DNA of 64,000 nt from Pseudomonas mosselii (GCF_019823065.1 NZ_CP081966.1:1767501-1831500), one strand, 5' to 3'; positions 1 to 8,395 are shown, counted from the stretch's first letter. Notes: generated by a model from the sequence alone, not told the origin. Numbers and translations are program-made.

Positions 1-466
1 GTTCGGCGCCGACGATGCGGAACGGCAGTGGCGGCGGTTCAGGCTTGGCGGCGGGCTTGCTCGATGTGCGCGGCTGGGCGGGTGTTGCTGCACGCGCGGC
101 GGTCTGACGCGTCTTGATCTGCTCGATCTCCGCGCGCAGCGCCTGAAGGTCGTCGGCTGCTGCGTAGCTGCTCAATGTCTTCTCAACTTGGGAAGCGCGT
201 GCTTCCAGGATTTGGCGGGTGTCTTTGAGGTCCGCCGCCGTTGCGACCTGCGGACGCTGCTGGATGGTTCCGATGGTCTCGGCCAAGGCCACCGCCTGCG
301 CTTCGAGGCGTTGCAAACGGGAGTCGAGCCGTTCCTCGTCGGCCTGGTCGCTCATCGCCTGGTAGCCGAGGGCCACGATGACGCTGAGACCGAGCAGCCA
401 GAGCCAGAGCAGGCTTTGCGCCACCACGGCGGCAGCCGGGCGCCGCGAGGATTGGGGAGTGTTCAT
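1..466 (-). CDS. ICE membrane-anchored coiled-coil protein, partial (3' end outside window)
   Basis: Function not recognised. The visible 155 residues begin MNTPQSSRR, followed by one hydrophobic segment (about residues 13-36, rich in L, V and W) and then a long charged region with heptad-like spacing (about 40-120), suggesting a single-pass inner-membrane protein with a periplasmic coiled coil. A P/A/K-rich linker follows, and the reading frame runs off the left edge. Its ATG overlaps the stop of the pilL gene by 4 bases (ATGA), so the two are probably translationally coupled. The position next to PilL suggests a part in the ICE conjugation machinery; that is inference from context only. Confidence 0.7.
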   Translation of the reverse strand, partial: MNTPQSSRRPAAAVVAQSLLWLWLLGLSVIVALGYQAMSDQADEERLDSRLQRLEAQAVALAETIGTIQQRPQVATAADLKDTRQILEARASQVEKTLSSYAAADDLQALRAEIEQIKTRQTAARAATPAQPRTSSKPAAKPEPPPLPFRIVGAE

Positions 467-1062
467 GGCTGGCCGCCTGGAATGGAGGGCATCAGTGGGA
501 AGGTCTGCACCGCATCGGCGGCGGCCGGTTCAGGCATGGATTCGACGGCCATGCTGTCGCCGGGCCGCTCGAAGCAAATTTGTCGTGCGCGGTCATCCGC
601 GTGCAGTTCCCAGGCCGGACCAGCTAGGGTGATCAGCGCGTCGCGCAAGGTCATGGGACCGAGATGCAGGTGCGCCGCCGGCAGCGGCAGCGCATACAAC
701 TCGATCACGGCATGTGCCGTTTGACACAGGCTGTAGCCGCTGCGCTTGAGCACGTGCCGCAGCCCATCGCCGACCGTGACGCGGGCATCCGCCGGCATCG
801 AAACATCGATGGTCTGCAACAGCAGGTCGCGCTGCGCCGCCGTGGGGGCCAGCTCGACCAACGTGTAGCGCCCATAGCGCACAACGGGGATGTACTCGGG
901 CGCTTCGGGTTCGGGCGCGGTCGAGACTTCCTCGAAGGCATCGGGTGCGTGCGGCGCAGTCGTTGTCGCGCAGCCGCCAGCCAGTACCGACCAAAGCAGG
1001 CCGAGAAATCCCGTCAGCAGGCGGCGTTCGGGATGGTGAAACCAGGGTGGAGAGGGGCACAT
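463..1062 (-). CDS. pilL: ICE PilL-type lipoprotein (PFGI-1 class)
   Basis: A 199-residue protein matching what I know of the ICE PilL family (TIGR03748, PFGI-1 class). The hallmark stretch YTLVELAPT...QRDLLLQTIDVSMP and the following VTVGDGLRHVLKRSGYSLC are visible around residues 67-113. The N-terminus (about 13-31) is hydrophobic and ends LAGGC, a lipobox-like cysteine, so export and lipidation are likely. In these elements PilL sits at the start of the type IV secretion/pilus gene run and is thought to act in the conjugation apparatus. SD AGGA lies 8 bases before the ATG. The 4-base overlap with the next gene supports an operon running off the left edge. Confidence 0.8.
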   Translation of the reverse strand: MCPSPPWFHHPERRLLTGFLGLLWSVLAGGCATTTAPHAPDAFEEVSTAPEPEAPEYIPVVRYGRYTLVELAPTAAQRDLLLQTIDVSMPADARVTVGDGLRHVLKRSGYSLCQTAHAVIELYALPLPAAHLHLGPMTLRDALITLAGPAWELHADDRARQICFERPGDSMAVESMPEPAAADAVQTFPLMPSIPGGQP

Positions 1063-1172
1063 AGCTCGGCGTCCTGAAACATCGAGCCCTCACCATCGCC
1101 GCTGGGGTCGTGCGCGGCAGCAAACAATGCGAATCACGCCCCGTCCGATTTTCCGACAGCCTCCCTCCAAAG

Positions 1173-1193
1173 AAAAAGGCCCCCGAAGGGGCC
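1173..1193 (-). terminator. Rho-independent terminator after the 1223-2092 gene
   Basis: On the minus strand GGCCCC-TTCG-GGGGCC is followed by TTTTTCTTT, 30 bases past the stop codon at 1223. It separates the accessory block from the pilL operon. Confidence 0.7.
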
Positions 1194-1222
1194 AATGAGA
1201 GCGCAGGTCGGACCCTGCCGAA

Positions 1223-2092
1223 TCAACCCCGAGCCAGCTTCAGGCCAGGATCGACCTGTGCCAGTTGGGCATGCGCCCAGCAGCGCACGAGTTGGCCGTT
1301 CTCGCCGAGCGGCCGGTCCGCCATCGCCACCGAGTACTCGTCGGTATCGCTGGTGTCGTAGCAGACGACTTTGATCTCGCCGGTGTCGCAGCGGATGGAG
1401 TGGATCTGGCCGTCGGTCATATCGACCACGACGACCTGCGGGACAAGACCCAGTTCGCGGGCGGCCGACAGGATGGGGCCATATTCGGCAGCGTCGAAGC
1501 AGACGAACGGCCCTTCGTACCGGGCTTCTTCGGCCAGATCCTTGGCTTTGTGGTAGTGGGCACCCTGGTCGTATTCCTCCTGGGTGGTTCTGACCTTGAA
1601 GACCGGCATGTTGGGGGTGCCGGAAGCATCGACGCAGGCGACAGCGACTTGCATCTCGATCTCGCCGCCTTCAGCAGGCTCGGTCGGAGGGATGACAGCC
1701 TGACTCTCGGGTTCTTCGTCGGCCATACCCATGCGCTCGCGCATCTCGTCGGCGAATGCCTCGGGAGCCATCAGGCCGTAGCGCGCCAGGCGCACGGGGA
1801 TGTCTTCAGCGTTCAGATTGCCGTCTTCGATGCGCTGCCGCATGAAGGAGGCGATCTCGGTTACCAGGGTGTCACTCTCAGCTTCCGAGGGCTGCTCGGA
1901 CACATCGATCGACCACTTATCCACTTCCGCGGCGGTCTCGCCGGTCAGCAGACCCTCATCGATGGCGTATTCGCACATGCTGCGCAGCCGTGCCAGCATT
2001 TCCGATTCGGCCTCGCCGTTGAGCAGGTAAGTCACGTCCAGCGTGAGGCGAGCACTGACGACTTTGGTCGTTGCTTGGGTATTGGTGTTCAT
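1223..2092 (-). CDS. conserved ICE protein of unknown function (289 aa)
   Basis: I do not recognise a named domain. The protein is acidic, with no signal peptide or membrane segment. Two parts can be seen: residues about 1-110, helical and charged (LLNGEAESEMLARLRSM), and a C-terminal half with alternating hydrophobic and polar residues resembling two compact beta-rich units (about 150-200 and 205-260, the second with VVVVDMTDGQIHSIRCDTGE). The start is fixed by the SD AAGGAGA, 5 bases before the ATG. It is single-gene in layout: its own terminator lies downstream and a terminator-like hairpin sits just before its SD. Proteins like this are common in ICEs beside the helicase gene upstream; no function is proposed. 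Confidence 0.75.
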   Translation of the reverse strand: MNTNTQATTKVVSARLTLDVTYLLNGEAESEMLARLRSMCEYAIDEGLLTGETAAEVDKWSIDVSEQPSEAESDTLVTEIASFMRQRIEDGNLNAEDIPVRLARYGLMAPEAFADEMRERMGMADEEPESQAVIPPTEPAEGGEIEMQVAVACVDASGTPNMPVFKVRTTQEEYDQGAHYHKAKDLAEEARYEGPFVCFDAAEYGPILSAARELGLVPQVVVVDMTDGQIHSIRCDTGEIKVVCYDTSDTDEYSVAMADRPLGENGQLVRCWAHAQLAQVDPGLKLARG

Positions 2093-2097
2093 GGAAA

Positions 2098-2152
2098 TCT
2101 CCTTGGGATCGAAAAAGCGCAGCCACGCCCACGGAGACCGTGGACGTGGCTG
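2098..2152 (-). promoter_or_regulatory. terminator-like hairpin abutting the SD of the 1223-2092 gene
   Basis: Stem CAGCCACG/CGTGGCTG (2120-2127 with 2145-2152) continues as CCACGG/CCGTGG (2129-2134 with 2138-2143) around a 3-base loop, one mismatch only. On the coding strand five Ts (2112-2116) follow, and the SD AAGGAGA (2098-2104) begins 7 bases later. There is no room for a promoter between the hairpin and the SD. Confidence 0.65.
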
Positions 2153-2205
2153 CAAGGTGGGAACAGCGGAAAGCCGGCGGCGTTAGGCCAGCGTTGGCGT
2201 GGGGA

Positions 2206-4485
2206 TCAGGCGGCGACCAGTTGCCGGGCCAGTGCGACCTCGACCGAATCACCATCCTGGTTCAGGACGTCCAACCCTGATTCGGGCACGTCGCCCGAGG
2301 TGGACTGCGAGACCATGATCTTCTTGGCCATCAGTTCGAGGCAGGTCATCTGCGAGGAGCCGGCGTAGCCAAGGTAGATCACGCGCACGGGTTGCTTCTG
2401 CCCGATGCGCCAGGAGCGGCGTGCCGCCTGCTGCAGCGAGTACACGTTGTAGCCCGACTGCATGAACACGATCGTCGGAAACTCCAACAGGTCCAGTCCC
2501 GTTTTAACCAGCTCGGGGTTGGTGATGAGCACATCGATGCCACGGTCCAGTTGTTCGGCGATCCAGTCCTCGCGGCGGCTGGCATCCACGCTTGCGCGCA
2601 GCACCGCCACCTTGAAGCCTTCCTGCTCCAGCAGCACCTTCAACCGGCTGGTCGTGTCGCGCGTGCCGGTATAGACCGTGTAGGCCAGCACCTTGCGGCC
2701 CTGCGCCTTCTCCTCTTTGCAGATGTCGATCAGCTCACGCTCCTTGGGGCTGATCTCGAACTCGTTGAACTGAGCCGGGACGAACGCCAAGGTGTTGCGC
2801 GTGCGCGGATGCACCACGGTCTCCGACCGGAAGCAGCAATCTGGCCAGGCCAGTAGCACGTTGAGCACCACACCCAGCAAGGTCGTATCGCGTCGTGCAA
2901 GAGCCTGTTTCAGCTCCGCGGTCAGCCGACCCGCCAGATCGCGGTAGGCCGCGGCTTGCGCCGTGTCCATCGCGACTTCGCGGAACTCCTCGTCATACGG
3001 CGGCAGGATGTTGCCGCCGATGTCCTTGAGCTTGAGGAAGATCGTGAACGGCAGGATGCAGCGCAAGACGCCCTTGGGGCCGAAGCCCGGGGCCTTGACC
3101 GTGCGCACCGATACCTTGGTGCCCTTGGCCGTCTTGTGCGCCGTGCCGGTGCTCTCGGAGTAGATGTCCTTCAAGACCCCGTGATCGCGCATGAACGCCA
3201 TCGCGGCCGAGGTCATGCTGCCGCTCGTGGTCGGGCGGTAGCCGTCTTCGATCATCCGCCCCGGAAGGGCTCGGAACAGCAGGTAGAACAGGTCGTCCCC
3301 GTAGCCGCCCATCAGCGTGCCAGTCAGCAGCAAGGTCTTGCGAGCCTTCGCTGCCAGCACGCCCATGGCCTGGCCTTGGGCACTGCCGCCGTTCTTGTAC
3401 TCGTGCGCCTCATCGGCGATGAGCAGGTCGAACGTGCCTTGCGGCAGGTAGCGTTTGATGAACTCGGACGGCTGGTAGCCGCCTTCGCCAAAGCCGAACT
3501 CCATGTTGGCCATCGCACGTTCCATGCGGGTGGCCTGACGGTCGGAAAACACCAGCTCGCCGTTGCCGTCCATGAGGTTGATGAACTCATGGATGTTGTC
3601 GCCGAGCATCGAGGCCAGGAAGCCGTCTCCGAACTTCTGCATCAGCTTCTGCGCGGTGACTGCCCCGATGGTCGGGATGCGCTTCAAGGCTTTCAGCACG
3701 GCCGAGGACTGGTCGCTGCCGGACAGGCTGCGTGGGCGGATCAGCGTCCACAGGGGCGCTGCGCAATGGCTGCACTTCCTGCGGTACTCCTCGGCTTCGA
3801 GCGCGACCGGGTTGACCGGCTCGCCGTCGAGGTCGGTGATGACCGTGCCGCAGTCCGGGCAGGCCGCCACGTCGCCGTGGCGGGTGCGCCGCTGGGTGAA
3901 GACAGGCTTCCAGTGGAACCCCATCCGCATCCTGACGCGCCCCAGGACAAAGAACTCCTGGCCGGTCGGCTGCACACCCAACTGCTCGCGCAGCTTGATG
4001 AGCTTGACCAAGGTATCGGGGCCGTTGAGCACCCAGACCTTCGCGCCCGCTACTGTCTCCTGGATCTCGCGCCGCCACTTGTAAACAAGGTGCGGGGGCG
4101 AGAGAACCAAGGTCCGGCGGTAGCCTTCGGCGTTGAGCACAGCGGCCGTGGCGATGCCGACGGTCGTCTTGCCGCAGCCCATCTCGCCATTGACGATCGC
4201 GGCGCGCTCGCCACGGTCAATCAGCAGCTCCGCGGCGGCGTGGACGACTTCGGCCTGGGCCTGGAACAGCTTGCGCTTGAGGCTGGCGACGATGAGCTGG
4301 CGATGTGCTTGCGGTTGGCCGGTATAGACCGGCGGGTTGGCGCTGTTGAGGGCGTCGAGCAGTTCGTCGCCGAACTCGCCGACGAAATCCTGAAGGCTCA
4401 GGGTCAGAGGGGAAGATTCCGCGTCGAGCAGTTCGCCCTGTACGGGCGCGGCTTCAGCGGCATTGGTTTCGAGATCGAGGGACAT
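2206..4485 (-). CDS. SNF2-like superfamily 2 helicase/ATPase of ICE
   Basis: A 759-residue ATP-dependent DNA or RNA translocase. Walker A is at about residues 99-108 (NGEMGCGKTT), the DEAH box at 358-361, LLLTGTLMGG about 20 residues on, and the arginine-finger motif QAARRSWRIGQ near 710. The last is typical of SNF2-type proteins. Between motifs I and II there is an unusually long insertion with a four-cysteine zinc-ribbon-like unit (CPDC 209-212, CSHC 238-241) and a helix-hairpin-helix-like stretch (about 266-285, IPTIGAVTAQKLMQKFG), which may direct DNA binding. It lies two genes from a DUF6094 methylase-like protein. The start is chosen at the ATG behind GGAG. The exact role in the ICE is unknown. 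Confidence 0.85.
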   Translation of the reverse strand: MSLDLETNAAEAAPVQGELLDAESSPLTLSLQDFVGEFGDELLDALNSANPPVYTGQPQAHRQLIVASLKRKLFQAQAEVVHAAAELLIDRGERAAIVNGEMGCGKTTVGIATAAVLNAEGYRRTLVLSPPHLVYKWRREIQETVAGAKVWVLNGPDTLVKLIKLREQLGVQPTGQEFFVLGRVRMRMGFHWKPVFTQRRTRHGDVAACPDCGTVITDLDGEPVNPVALEAEEYRRKCSHCAAPLWTLIRPRSLSGSDQSSAVLKALKRIPTIGAVTAQKLMQKFGDGFLASMLGDNIHEFINLMDGNGELVFSDRQATRMERAMANMEFGFGEGGYQPSEFIKRYLPQGTFDLLIADEAHEYKNGGSAQGQAMGVLAAKARKTLLLTGTLMGGYGDDLFYLLFRALPGRMIEDGYRPTTSGSMTSAAMAFMRDHGVLKDIYSESTGTAHKTAKGTKVSVRTVKAPGFGPKGVLRCILPFTIFLKLKDIGGNILPPYDEEFREVAMDTAQAAAYRDLAGRLTAELKQALARRDTTLLGVVLNVLLAWPDCCFRSETVVHPRTRNTLAFVPAQFNEFEISPKERELIDICKEEKAQGRKVLAYTVYTGTRDTTSRLKVLLEQEGFKVAVLRASVDASRREDWIAEQLDRGIDVLITNPELVKTGLDLLEFPTIVFMQSGYNVYSLQQAARRSWRIGQKQPVRVIYLGYAGSSQMTCLELMAKKIMVSQSTSGDVPESGLDVLNQDGDSVEVALARQLVAA

Positions 4486-4492
4486 GGTGATG

Positions 4493-4544
4493 CTCCAAAG
4501 AAAAAGGGGCATGCACCACCCCCAGCGGGGCAGTGGCATGCCCC
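4493..4544 (-). promoter_or_regulatory. terminator-like hairpin abutting the SD of the helicase gene
   Basis: Outer stem GGGGCATGC (4506-4514) with GCATGCCCC (4536-4544), inner CCCC/GGGG pairing. On the coding strand the stem is followed directly by TTTTTCTTT (4497-4505) and then GGAG (4493-4496), with no gap between T-tract and SD. Confidence 0.65.
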
Positions 4545-4620
4545 GTGGTGGGAAGTAAATCGACGCGTGGCCGACGGTGGTTGAAGGTGCTGGCCTGGGT
4601 GGCCAGCGGCTGAACCGTGC

Positions 4621-4926
4621 TCAGTCCTCGGACGGCAGAACGATGACGGTGGCGTGGCGCTCCGCGTCGGTAACGATGCGAATGGCCAGCCCCGGATGGA
4701 TCACGTAGTGCGATGCCAGCGATGCGCCTGATTGAAGCGCGGTGCTGTTGGCCTGCCATTGCTGGACGTTGACGTCGCCCCAGTCGCCACGGGTGTGGCG
4801 CCTGAAGTACGGGATCGGGTCGAGGCGACCCGAGCGGACCAGGCGGTCAATGCCTTTGCTGAAGATAAGCGCCCCGATGGGGAACGCCAGGTTCTGACAG
4901 TAGGTTTCGATGCGATGTGATGCCAT
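4621..4926 (-). CDS. small ICE protein, paralogue of the 5017-5337 product
   Basis: A 101-residue soluble protein of unknown function. It shares with the gene upstream of it (5017-5337) the motif RRHTRGDWGDV (versus QRHVRGDWGEI), a preceding LV.RG.LDP..Y segment, and an ending in which a beta-strand pair leads to TVIVLPSED (versus TVIQLPEE). The two are therefore tandem paralogues, probably from an old duplication. SD GGAGG lies 5 bases before the ATG. A GAGCCAC/GTGGCTC inverted repeat lies in the leader (4951-4982). Small proteins with this RGDWG signature recur on Pseudomonas ICEs and plasmids; no role is known to me. Confidence 0.75.
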   Translation of the reverse strand: MASHRIETYCQNLAFPIGALIFSKGIDRLVRSGRLDPIPYFRRHTRGDWGDVNVQQWQANSTALQSGASLASHYVIHPGLAIRIVTDAERHATVIVLPSED

Positions 4927-5016
4927 GGGCTCCTCCTTGATGAGTCATTGAGCCACGACACCCCTGCCGGAGTGAAGTGGCTCCGTCAGGAGAATGAGGA
5001 TGACGATGTGGGGACG

Positions 5017-5337
5017 TCAGATCAGGTCCCGCTCTTCGGGAAGCTGGATCACCGTGGTCTGGTGGTCCTCGCTGGTCTTGACGATTAGCGCCAGGTCCGG
5101 CGTGATCCTGAACTGCGAGATCATCAGGTTGTCCTGTTGGATCGCCACGTCGTTGGCTTGGCGTGTGGCCTCATCGATCTCGCCCCAGTCCCCGCGCACA
5201 TGGCGCTGGACATAGGCTAAGGGGTCGATCAGGCCTCTTCGGGCCAGCCAATGCACCTTCTCGCTCAACTTCAACGTACTCGGTGCGAACAACGGTTGCT
5301 TGTGCGGCGCTGGCCGCTTGAACGGATTCGGGAACAT
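5017..5337 (-). CDS. small ICE protein, paralogue of the 4621-4926 product
   Basis: A 106-residue protein, function unknown. The N-terminus is basic and proline-rich (NPFKRPAPHKQP). The core carries WLARRGLIDPLAYVQRHVRGDWGEIDEATRQAND, aligned with the next gene, and the C-terminal strands end TVIQLPEERDLI. The ATG at 5337 is preferred over upstream in-frame codons because AAGGAG sits 8 bases before it. It lies between the DUF6094 gene (50 bases upstream) and its paralogue (90 bases downstream). Confidence 0.75.
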   Translation of the reverse strand: MFPNPFKRPAPHKQPLFAPSTLKLSEKVHWLARRGLIDPLAYVQRHVRGDWGEIDEATRQANDVAIQQDNLMISQFRITPDLALIVKTSEDHQTTVIQLPEERDLI

Positions 5338-5387
5338 GGTGTTTCTCCTTCGATGTGGTACAGCAGGACGGCAGCGCGTCCGGTGGA

Positions 5388-6497
5388 TCAGCGGATGGTC
5401 AACACCTCGCCCCGTGTCGCGGAGCCAGGCGTCATGTCCCACGCGCGGATGACGGGCACAAACTTGTCGGTGAGGATGCGGGTCTCGGCGATGGAGCCGT
5501 CTTCGCGTTCGGTGAATTCCCGCTGGAGCGTTTTGTCCTTGTGGGTGTCACCTTTGACGACGAGCACGCGCCCCGTCTGGGAGCGCACAACGCCGGAGAT
5601 CGCGCCCGCTGCCAAGGCCAGGGCGAGATGCCAGTGGGACAAGGCTCGCGCCGGTGGACGCAGCGACTGCTGCGCGGCCCCCAGGTGCGTGTCCAGCGAC
5701 GGCCAGAGGCCTTGCAGCCGACCGACCTCATCGGCGAACTGCTCCGGCTCCATCGTCACGCGGAAGAAATGCTCCGGCTCGACCGGACTGGCGGGGACGA
5801 TGTACGGCAGGAACGGCCATTCGCTCGGCAGTTCCTCGGCTTCGACTTCGCCAAGCCCAACCTGCAGCAGCAAGTTGCGCACGGCCTTGACGCCATCGGG
5901 GGCCTGCTCGCGCTGGCGCACCCTTCGGCCAAAGATCACCACCTGCTTGAACTGCGTTTCCACCGCTCGGTAGATCCGCAGATCGGTGTAGTGGCGTGTC
6001 AGCCAACCAACCAGCTCCGCGTCGAGCACGTAGCCGGGGACGATGAAGACCAGCATGCCGCCGTACTGCAGCAGCGACAGCGAACGCTGATAGAACAGCT
6101 TTTCGAGGCGGGCACGTCCCTGACCTTGATAGCCGATGTTGCCGTTGACGTCCTTGGACAGGTCGCCATACGGCGGGTTGAGCCAGAGCAACCCGAAGGA
6201 CTGTTTGGAGACCATCGTGTCCATCAGGTCCGCGTGCAGGCAGTGATCGACCAAGCCTCGGGCATGGCGTGCCCGCTCCGCGTCGAACTCGACCGCGAAT
6301 GCCTTGGCCTGGTCACGCCCGAGGGCATAGGCGGCTTCGGCGATCGCCACGCCTTCGCCGGCGCAGGGATCAAGGATGCACATCGGCCCGTCGCTGGGCA
6401 TCAGTGCGTTGAGGGCTCTTTCGAGCGTGGGTTCGTCGGTCGGGTAGTACCCGTTCTTGGCGAAATTGCGGGCGAGCCGCGGGAACATGAGGGCCAT
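5388..6497 (-). CDS. DUF6094 family protein, probable N6-adenine methyltransferase-like
   Basis: A 369-residue protein with an S-adenosylmethionine-dependent methylase fold in its N-terminal third: motif I-like ILDPCAGEGVA (about 41-51), an acidic AVEFD (68-72) for ribose contact, and the amino-methylase signature NPPY (107-110). The C-terminal two thirds match what I recall of DUF6094 proteins, often found on ICEs. No target-recognition domain is obvious, so DNA methylation is plausible but not shown. Two ATGs 9 bases apart could start it; the upstream one has GGAG at good spacing. It may work with the SNF2-like helicase three genes downstream, or protect the ICE from host restriction; both ideas are inference. 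Confidence 0.75.
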   Translation of the reverse strand: MALMFPRLARNFAKNGYYPTDEPTLERALNALMPSDGPMCILDPCAGEGVAIAEAAYALGRDQAKAFAVEFDAERARHARGLVDHCLHADLMDTMVSKQSFGLLWLNPPYGDLSKDVNGNIGYQGQGRARLEKLFYQRSLSLLQYGGMLVFIVPGYVLDAELVGWLTRHYTDLRIYRAVETQFKQVVIFGRRVRQREQAPDGVKAVRNLLLQVGLGEVEAEELPSEWPFLPYIVPASPVEPEHFFRVTMEPEQFADEVGRLQGLWPSLDTHLGAAQQSLRPPARALSHWHLALALAAGAISGVVRSQTGRVLVVKGDTHKDKTLQREFTEREDGSIAETRILTDKFVPVIRAWDMTPGSATRGEVLTIR

Positions 6498-6559
6498 GGA
6501 AGTCTCCTGGTTGGCGGGGATGAAAGACGGAAGCACGCCGAGACGTGCCTCCGAGGGGG

Positions 6560-7207
6560 TCAAGCCGCTACCGCTTCCGGCGTCCAAATCTTGGTCGGAT
6601 AGGGATAGGCGGTGAGCGCGTCACTGCGGATCAGGGAGCCCAGCGCCAGGGTCAGCGCCGGCACGTCGATGGCGAGCCGATGGCCTTCCAGCGGCCCGAG
6701 GGCGAACGGAAGGCGGGCCAGCATCTCGCGGCTTTGCAGCAGTTCCAGCACGGTCTCGCGCCAGTGGTCGAGTAGCGGCAACGGGCAGGTGTCCCGCACC
6801 AGCATCCACAGGCGGTCAAGCCGGTGGGCGCTGTCGCGCGGCAGCAGTGCCAATGCGCTGGCGTTGGCCTTGTCGGGCTTGACGCAGCGCCGGTCGAACA
6901 GCCACACGTTGGACAGCGAACCGAACAGCGTTCGCCGGTAGGCGCGGGTCATGCGCTTTTCCAGGCGATCGACGTTGCCGATGAACACCGGGACGCTGCC
7001 GCCCTGGTCGGTGATGACGTGGAACTGGTCCAGTCCCTGCTCGTCGCGCCCGAGGGTCAGGCGAGCGAGGAATTGCTGGACGGCGGTGTCGCGTGCCCAG
7101 ATGGACAGGAAGATCAGGTTGCCCTGGTCATCGCCAACGCAGGCGTCGGCCATCACGTCCGGGCATTCGTCGATGCGGTACAGCGTGGAAGAAGTGTTTG
7201 CGGGCAT
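6560..7207 (-). CDS. conserved ICE protein of unknown function (215 aa)
   Basis: No domain recognised. The protein is soluble with mixed alpha/beta pattern: an N-terminal strand region (YRIDECPDVMADACVGDDQGNLIFLSIWA), a central FIGNVDRLEKRMTRAYRRTLFGSLSNVWLFDRR, and a helical C-terminal part. The ORF is closed by TGA 62 bases before the DUF6094 start. Upstream, a GGGGCA/TGCCCC hairpin lies in the 78-base gap after the next gene. Reading frame, SD (GGA, weak) and context support a real gene; nothing shows its activity. Confidence 0.7.
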   Translation of the reverse strand: MPANTSSTLYRIDECPDVMADACVGDDQGNLIFLSIWARDTAVQQFLARLTLGRDEQGLDQFHVITDQGGSVPVFIGNVDRLEKRMTRAYRRTLFGSLSNVWLFDRRCVKPDKANASALALLPRDSAHRLDRLWMLVRDTCPLPLLDHWRETVLELLQSREMLARLPFALGPLEGHRLAIDVPALTLALGSLIRSDALTAYPYPTKIWTPEAVAA

Positions 7208-7285
7208 GGTGGTGTCCTCGGATGAGCGGGAACAGCACCGCCCGTCGGGGCAGGTACTGCCCCGGGGGGGGTGGAAGAAAACCGC

Positions 7286-7546
7286 TCAGTCCGGCTCGAA
7301 CTGCCGGGTGTGCGGGTTGAAGTGAAGCGCCTCGTCCACCGCGGTGATCGGCGTGAAGCCGTCCAGGTAGATGTTGTTGAGGTACTGGTCGCGATAGGTC
7401 AGCGCCTGCCGTGCCTGCTCCTCGGTGAGGCCGTTGTCGATGAAGTACGCCAGCATTTCCTCGTCGGAGGAAACTTCGTCGTTGGACAAACTGCCTTCAA
7501 CGAGCTTTAACAGCGAGGCGGGGAGCGCAGCCAGGATCGGGTCCAT
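7286..7546 (-). CDS. small ICE protein of unknown function (86 aa)
   Basis: An acidic 86-residue protein. Residues about 20-50 (NDEVSSDEEMLAYFIDNGL then TEEQARQALTYRDQY) look like a short helical bundle resembling a UBA- or CUE-like three-helix unit, which is only a visual impression. The start is well defined by AGGAGG 6 bases before the ATG; the gene upstream ends 17 bases away, so the two are probably co-transcribed. Confidence 0.7.
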   Translation of the reverse strand: MDPILAALPASLLKLVEGSLSNDEVSSDEEMLAYFIDNGLTEEQARQALTYRDQYLNNIYLDGFTPITAVDEALHFNPHTRQFEPD

Positions 7547-7562
7547 GTTGGTTCCTCCTGGC

Positions 7563-7970
7563 TCAGGCCAATAGTGCCGCGGCGGGTGCCGTGGCAACCG
7601 TGGGTGTACGACGCCGCGCGTGGTAGGCGCGAACGCCTGCACGCCAGTCGGCGGACTGCTCCGGTGCGAGGTCCAGATAGGACAGCGGGCACGAGTAGTA
7701 GTACGGGTGCATGGACTCGTCCAGCGGCTTGTAGCCCCACTGGTTGCCGCTGCGCTCCAGAAGATCGCAGCGGATGTAGCGCAGGGACTGGCCCGGCGCG
7801 AGATCACGATGCACGCCTTCGGCCCTGGCCGTCACTTCCGCGACGGACCAGAGGACGTTGCCGCGCAGCGTGTGGGCGATGACCTTCACGCTGGCGCGCT
7901 CGGTCTCCTGCGGTGCGATCAGTTCGGCGATCAGTTCAGACCGCGATTGGGGAGAGAAATACCAGCCCAT
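7563..7970 (-). CDS. conserved ICE protein of unknown function (135 aa)
   Basis: Starts MGWYFSPQSRSELIAELI behind AGGAGG. The middle resembles a small beta-rich domain (VKVIAHTLRGNVLWSVAEVTA, then YIRCDLLERSGNQWGYKPLDES and HPYYYSCPLSYLDLAPE), seen in many ICE- and phage-encoded unknown proteins. The C-terminus is basic, then alanine-rich. It is followed after 17 bases by the 86-residue gene. No function is assigned. Confidence 0.7.
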   Translation of the reverse strand: MGWYFSPQSRSELIAELIAPQETERASVKVIAHTLRGNVLWSVAEVTARAEGVHRDLAPGQSLRYIRCDLLERSGNQWGYKPLDESMHPYYYSCPLSYLDLAPEQSADWRAGVRAYHARRRTPTVATAPAAALLA

Positions 7971-8002
7971 GAGAGGCCTCCTGAAGAAGTAGAGCCAGAG
8001 GC

Positions 8003-8053
8003 CTCCCCGTGGGGAAGAACCCCCAGCGGGTGATGGAATGCCGCGTGTGCGGC
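8003..8053 (-). promoter_or_regulatory. structured leader of the 7563-7970 gene
   Basis: Two hairpins given on the plus strand: TGGGG/CCCCA around AAGAAC (8010-8014 with 8021-8025) followed by AGCGGGTG, and GCCGC-GTGT-GCGGC (8040-8053). The same arrangement recurs at 8424-8482 and, more loosely, at 10192-10225. Confidence 0.5.
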
Positions 8054-8071
8054 GATGGAATGCAGTGCGGG

Positions 8072-8395
8072 CTAGGAACCGCAACCGGCCGGGCAGCAAC
8101 CCAGCGTGATCCCATGCGAACAGCAGCCGTTTTCAGCGAGCCAGTCCTGGGTTTCCTGCCGTTCGGCAGGTGTTGCGTAGTCCCATTCCTGGGTCGCGAT
8201 TTCCAGCGCATGAACGCGCTGGCTTTCCGGCAATCGACTGGCTTGCGCGTCGATCTCCGAGCTGAAAAGCGTGACCCAGTGATCCCAGGACAGGCCGCAA
8301 CCACGTTGGGCATGCTCGGCGGCCGTCTTGCAAACGGCGCGCCACGCGGTTTCGTCCAGCGCGGAACGGGGTGTATCGCAAGTGATGGTGGACAT
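8072..8395 (-). CDS. small cysteine-tailed ICE protein of unknown function (107 aa)
   Basis: The body is helical (TAWRAVCKTAAEHAQRG, then WDHWVTLFSSEIDAQASRLP and HALEIATQEWDYATPAERQE). The last 18 residues hold five cysteines (GCCSHGITLGCCPAGCGS), which could bind a metal. GGAGG lies 8 bases before the ATG. The gene stands alone between two structured leaders. No homologous family is recognised. Confidence 0.65.
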   Translation of the reverse strand: MSTITCDTPRSALDETAWRAVCKTAAEHAQRGCGLSWDHWVTLFSSEIDAQASRLPESQRVHALEIATQEWDYATPAERQETQDWLAENGCCSHGITLGCCPAGCGS

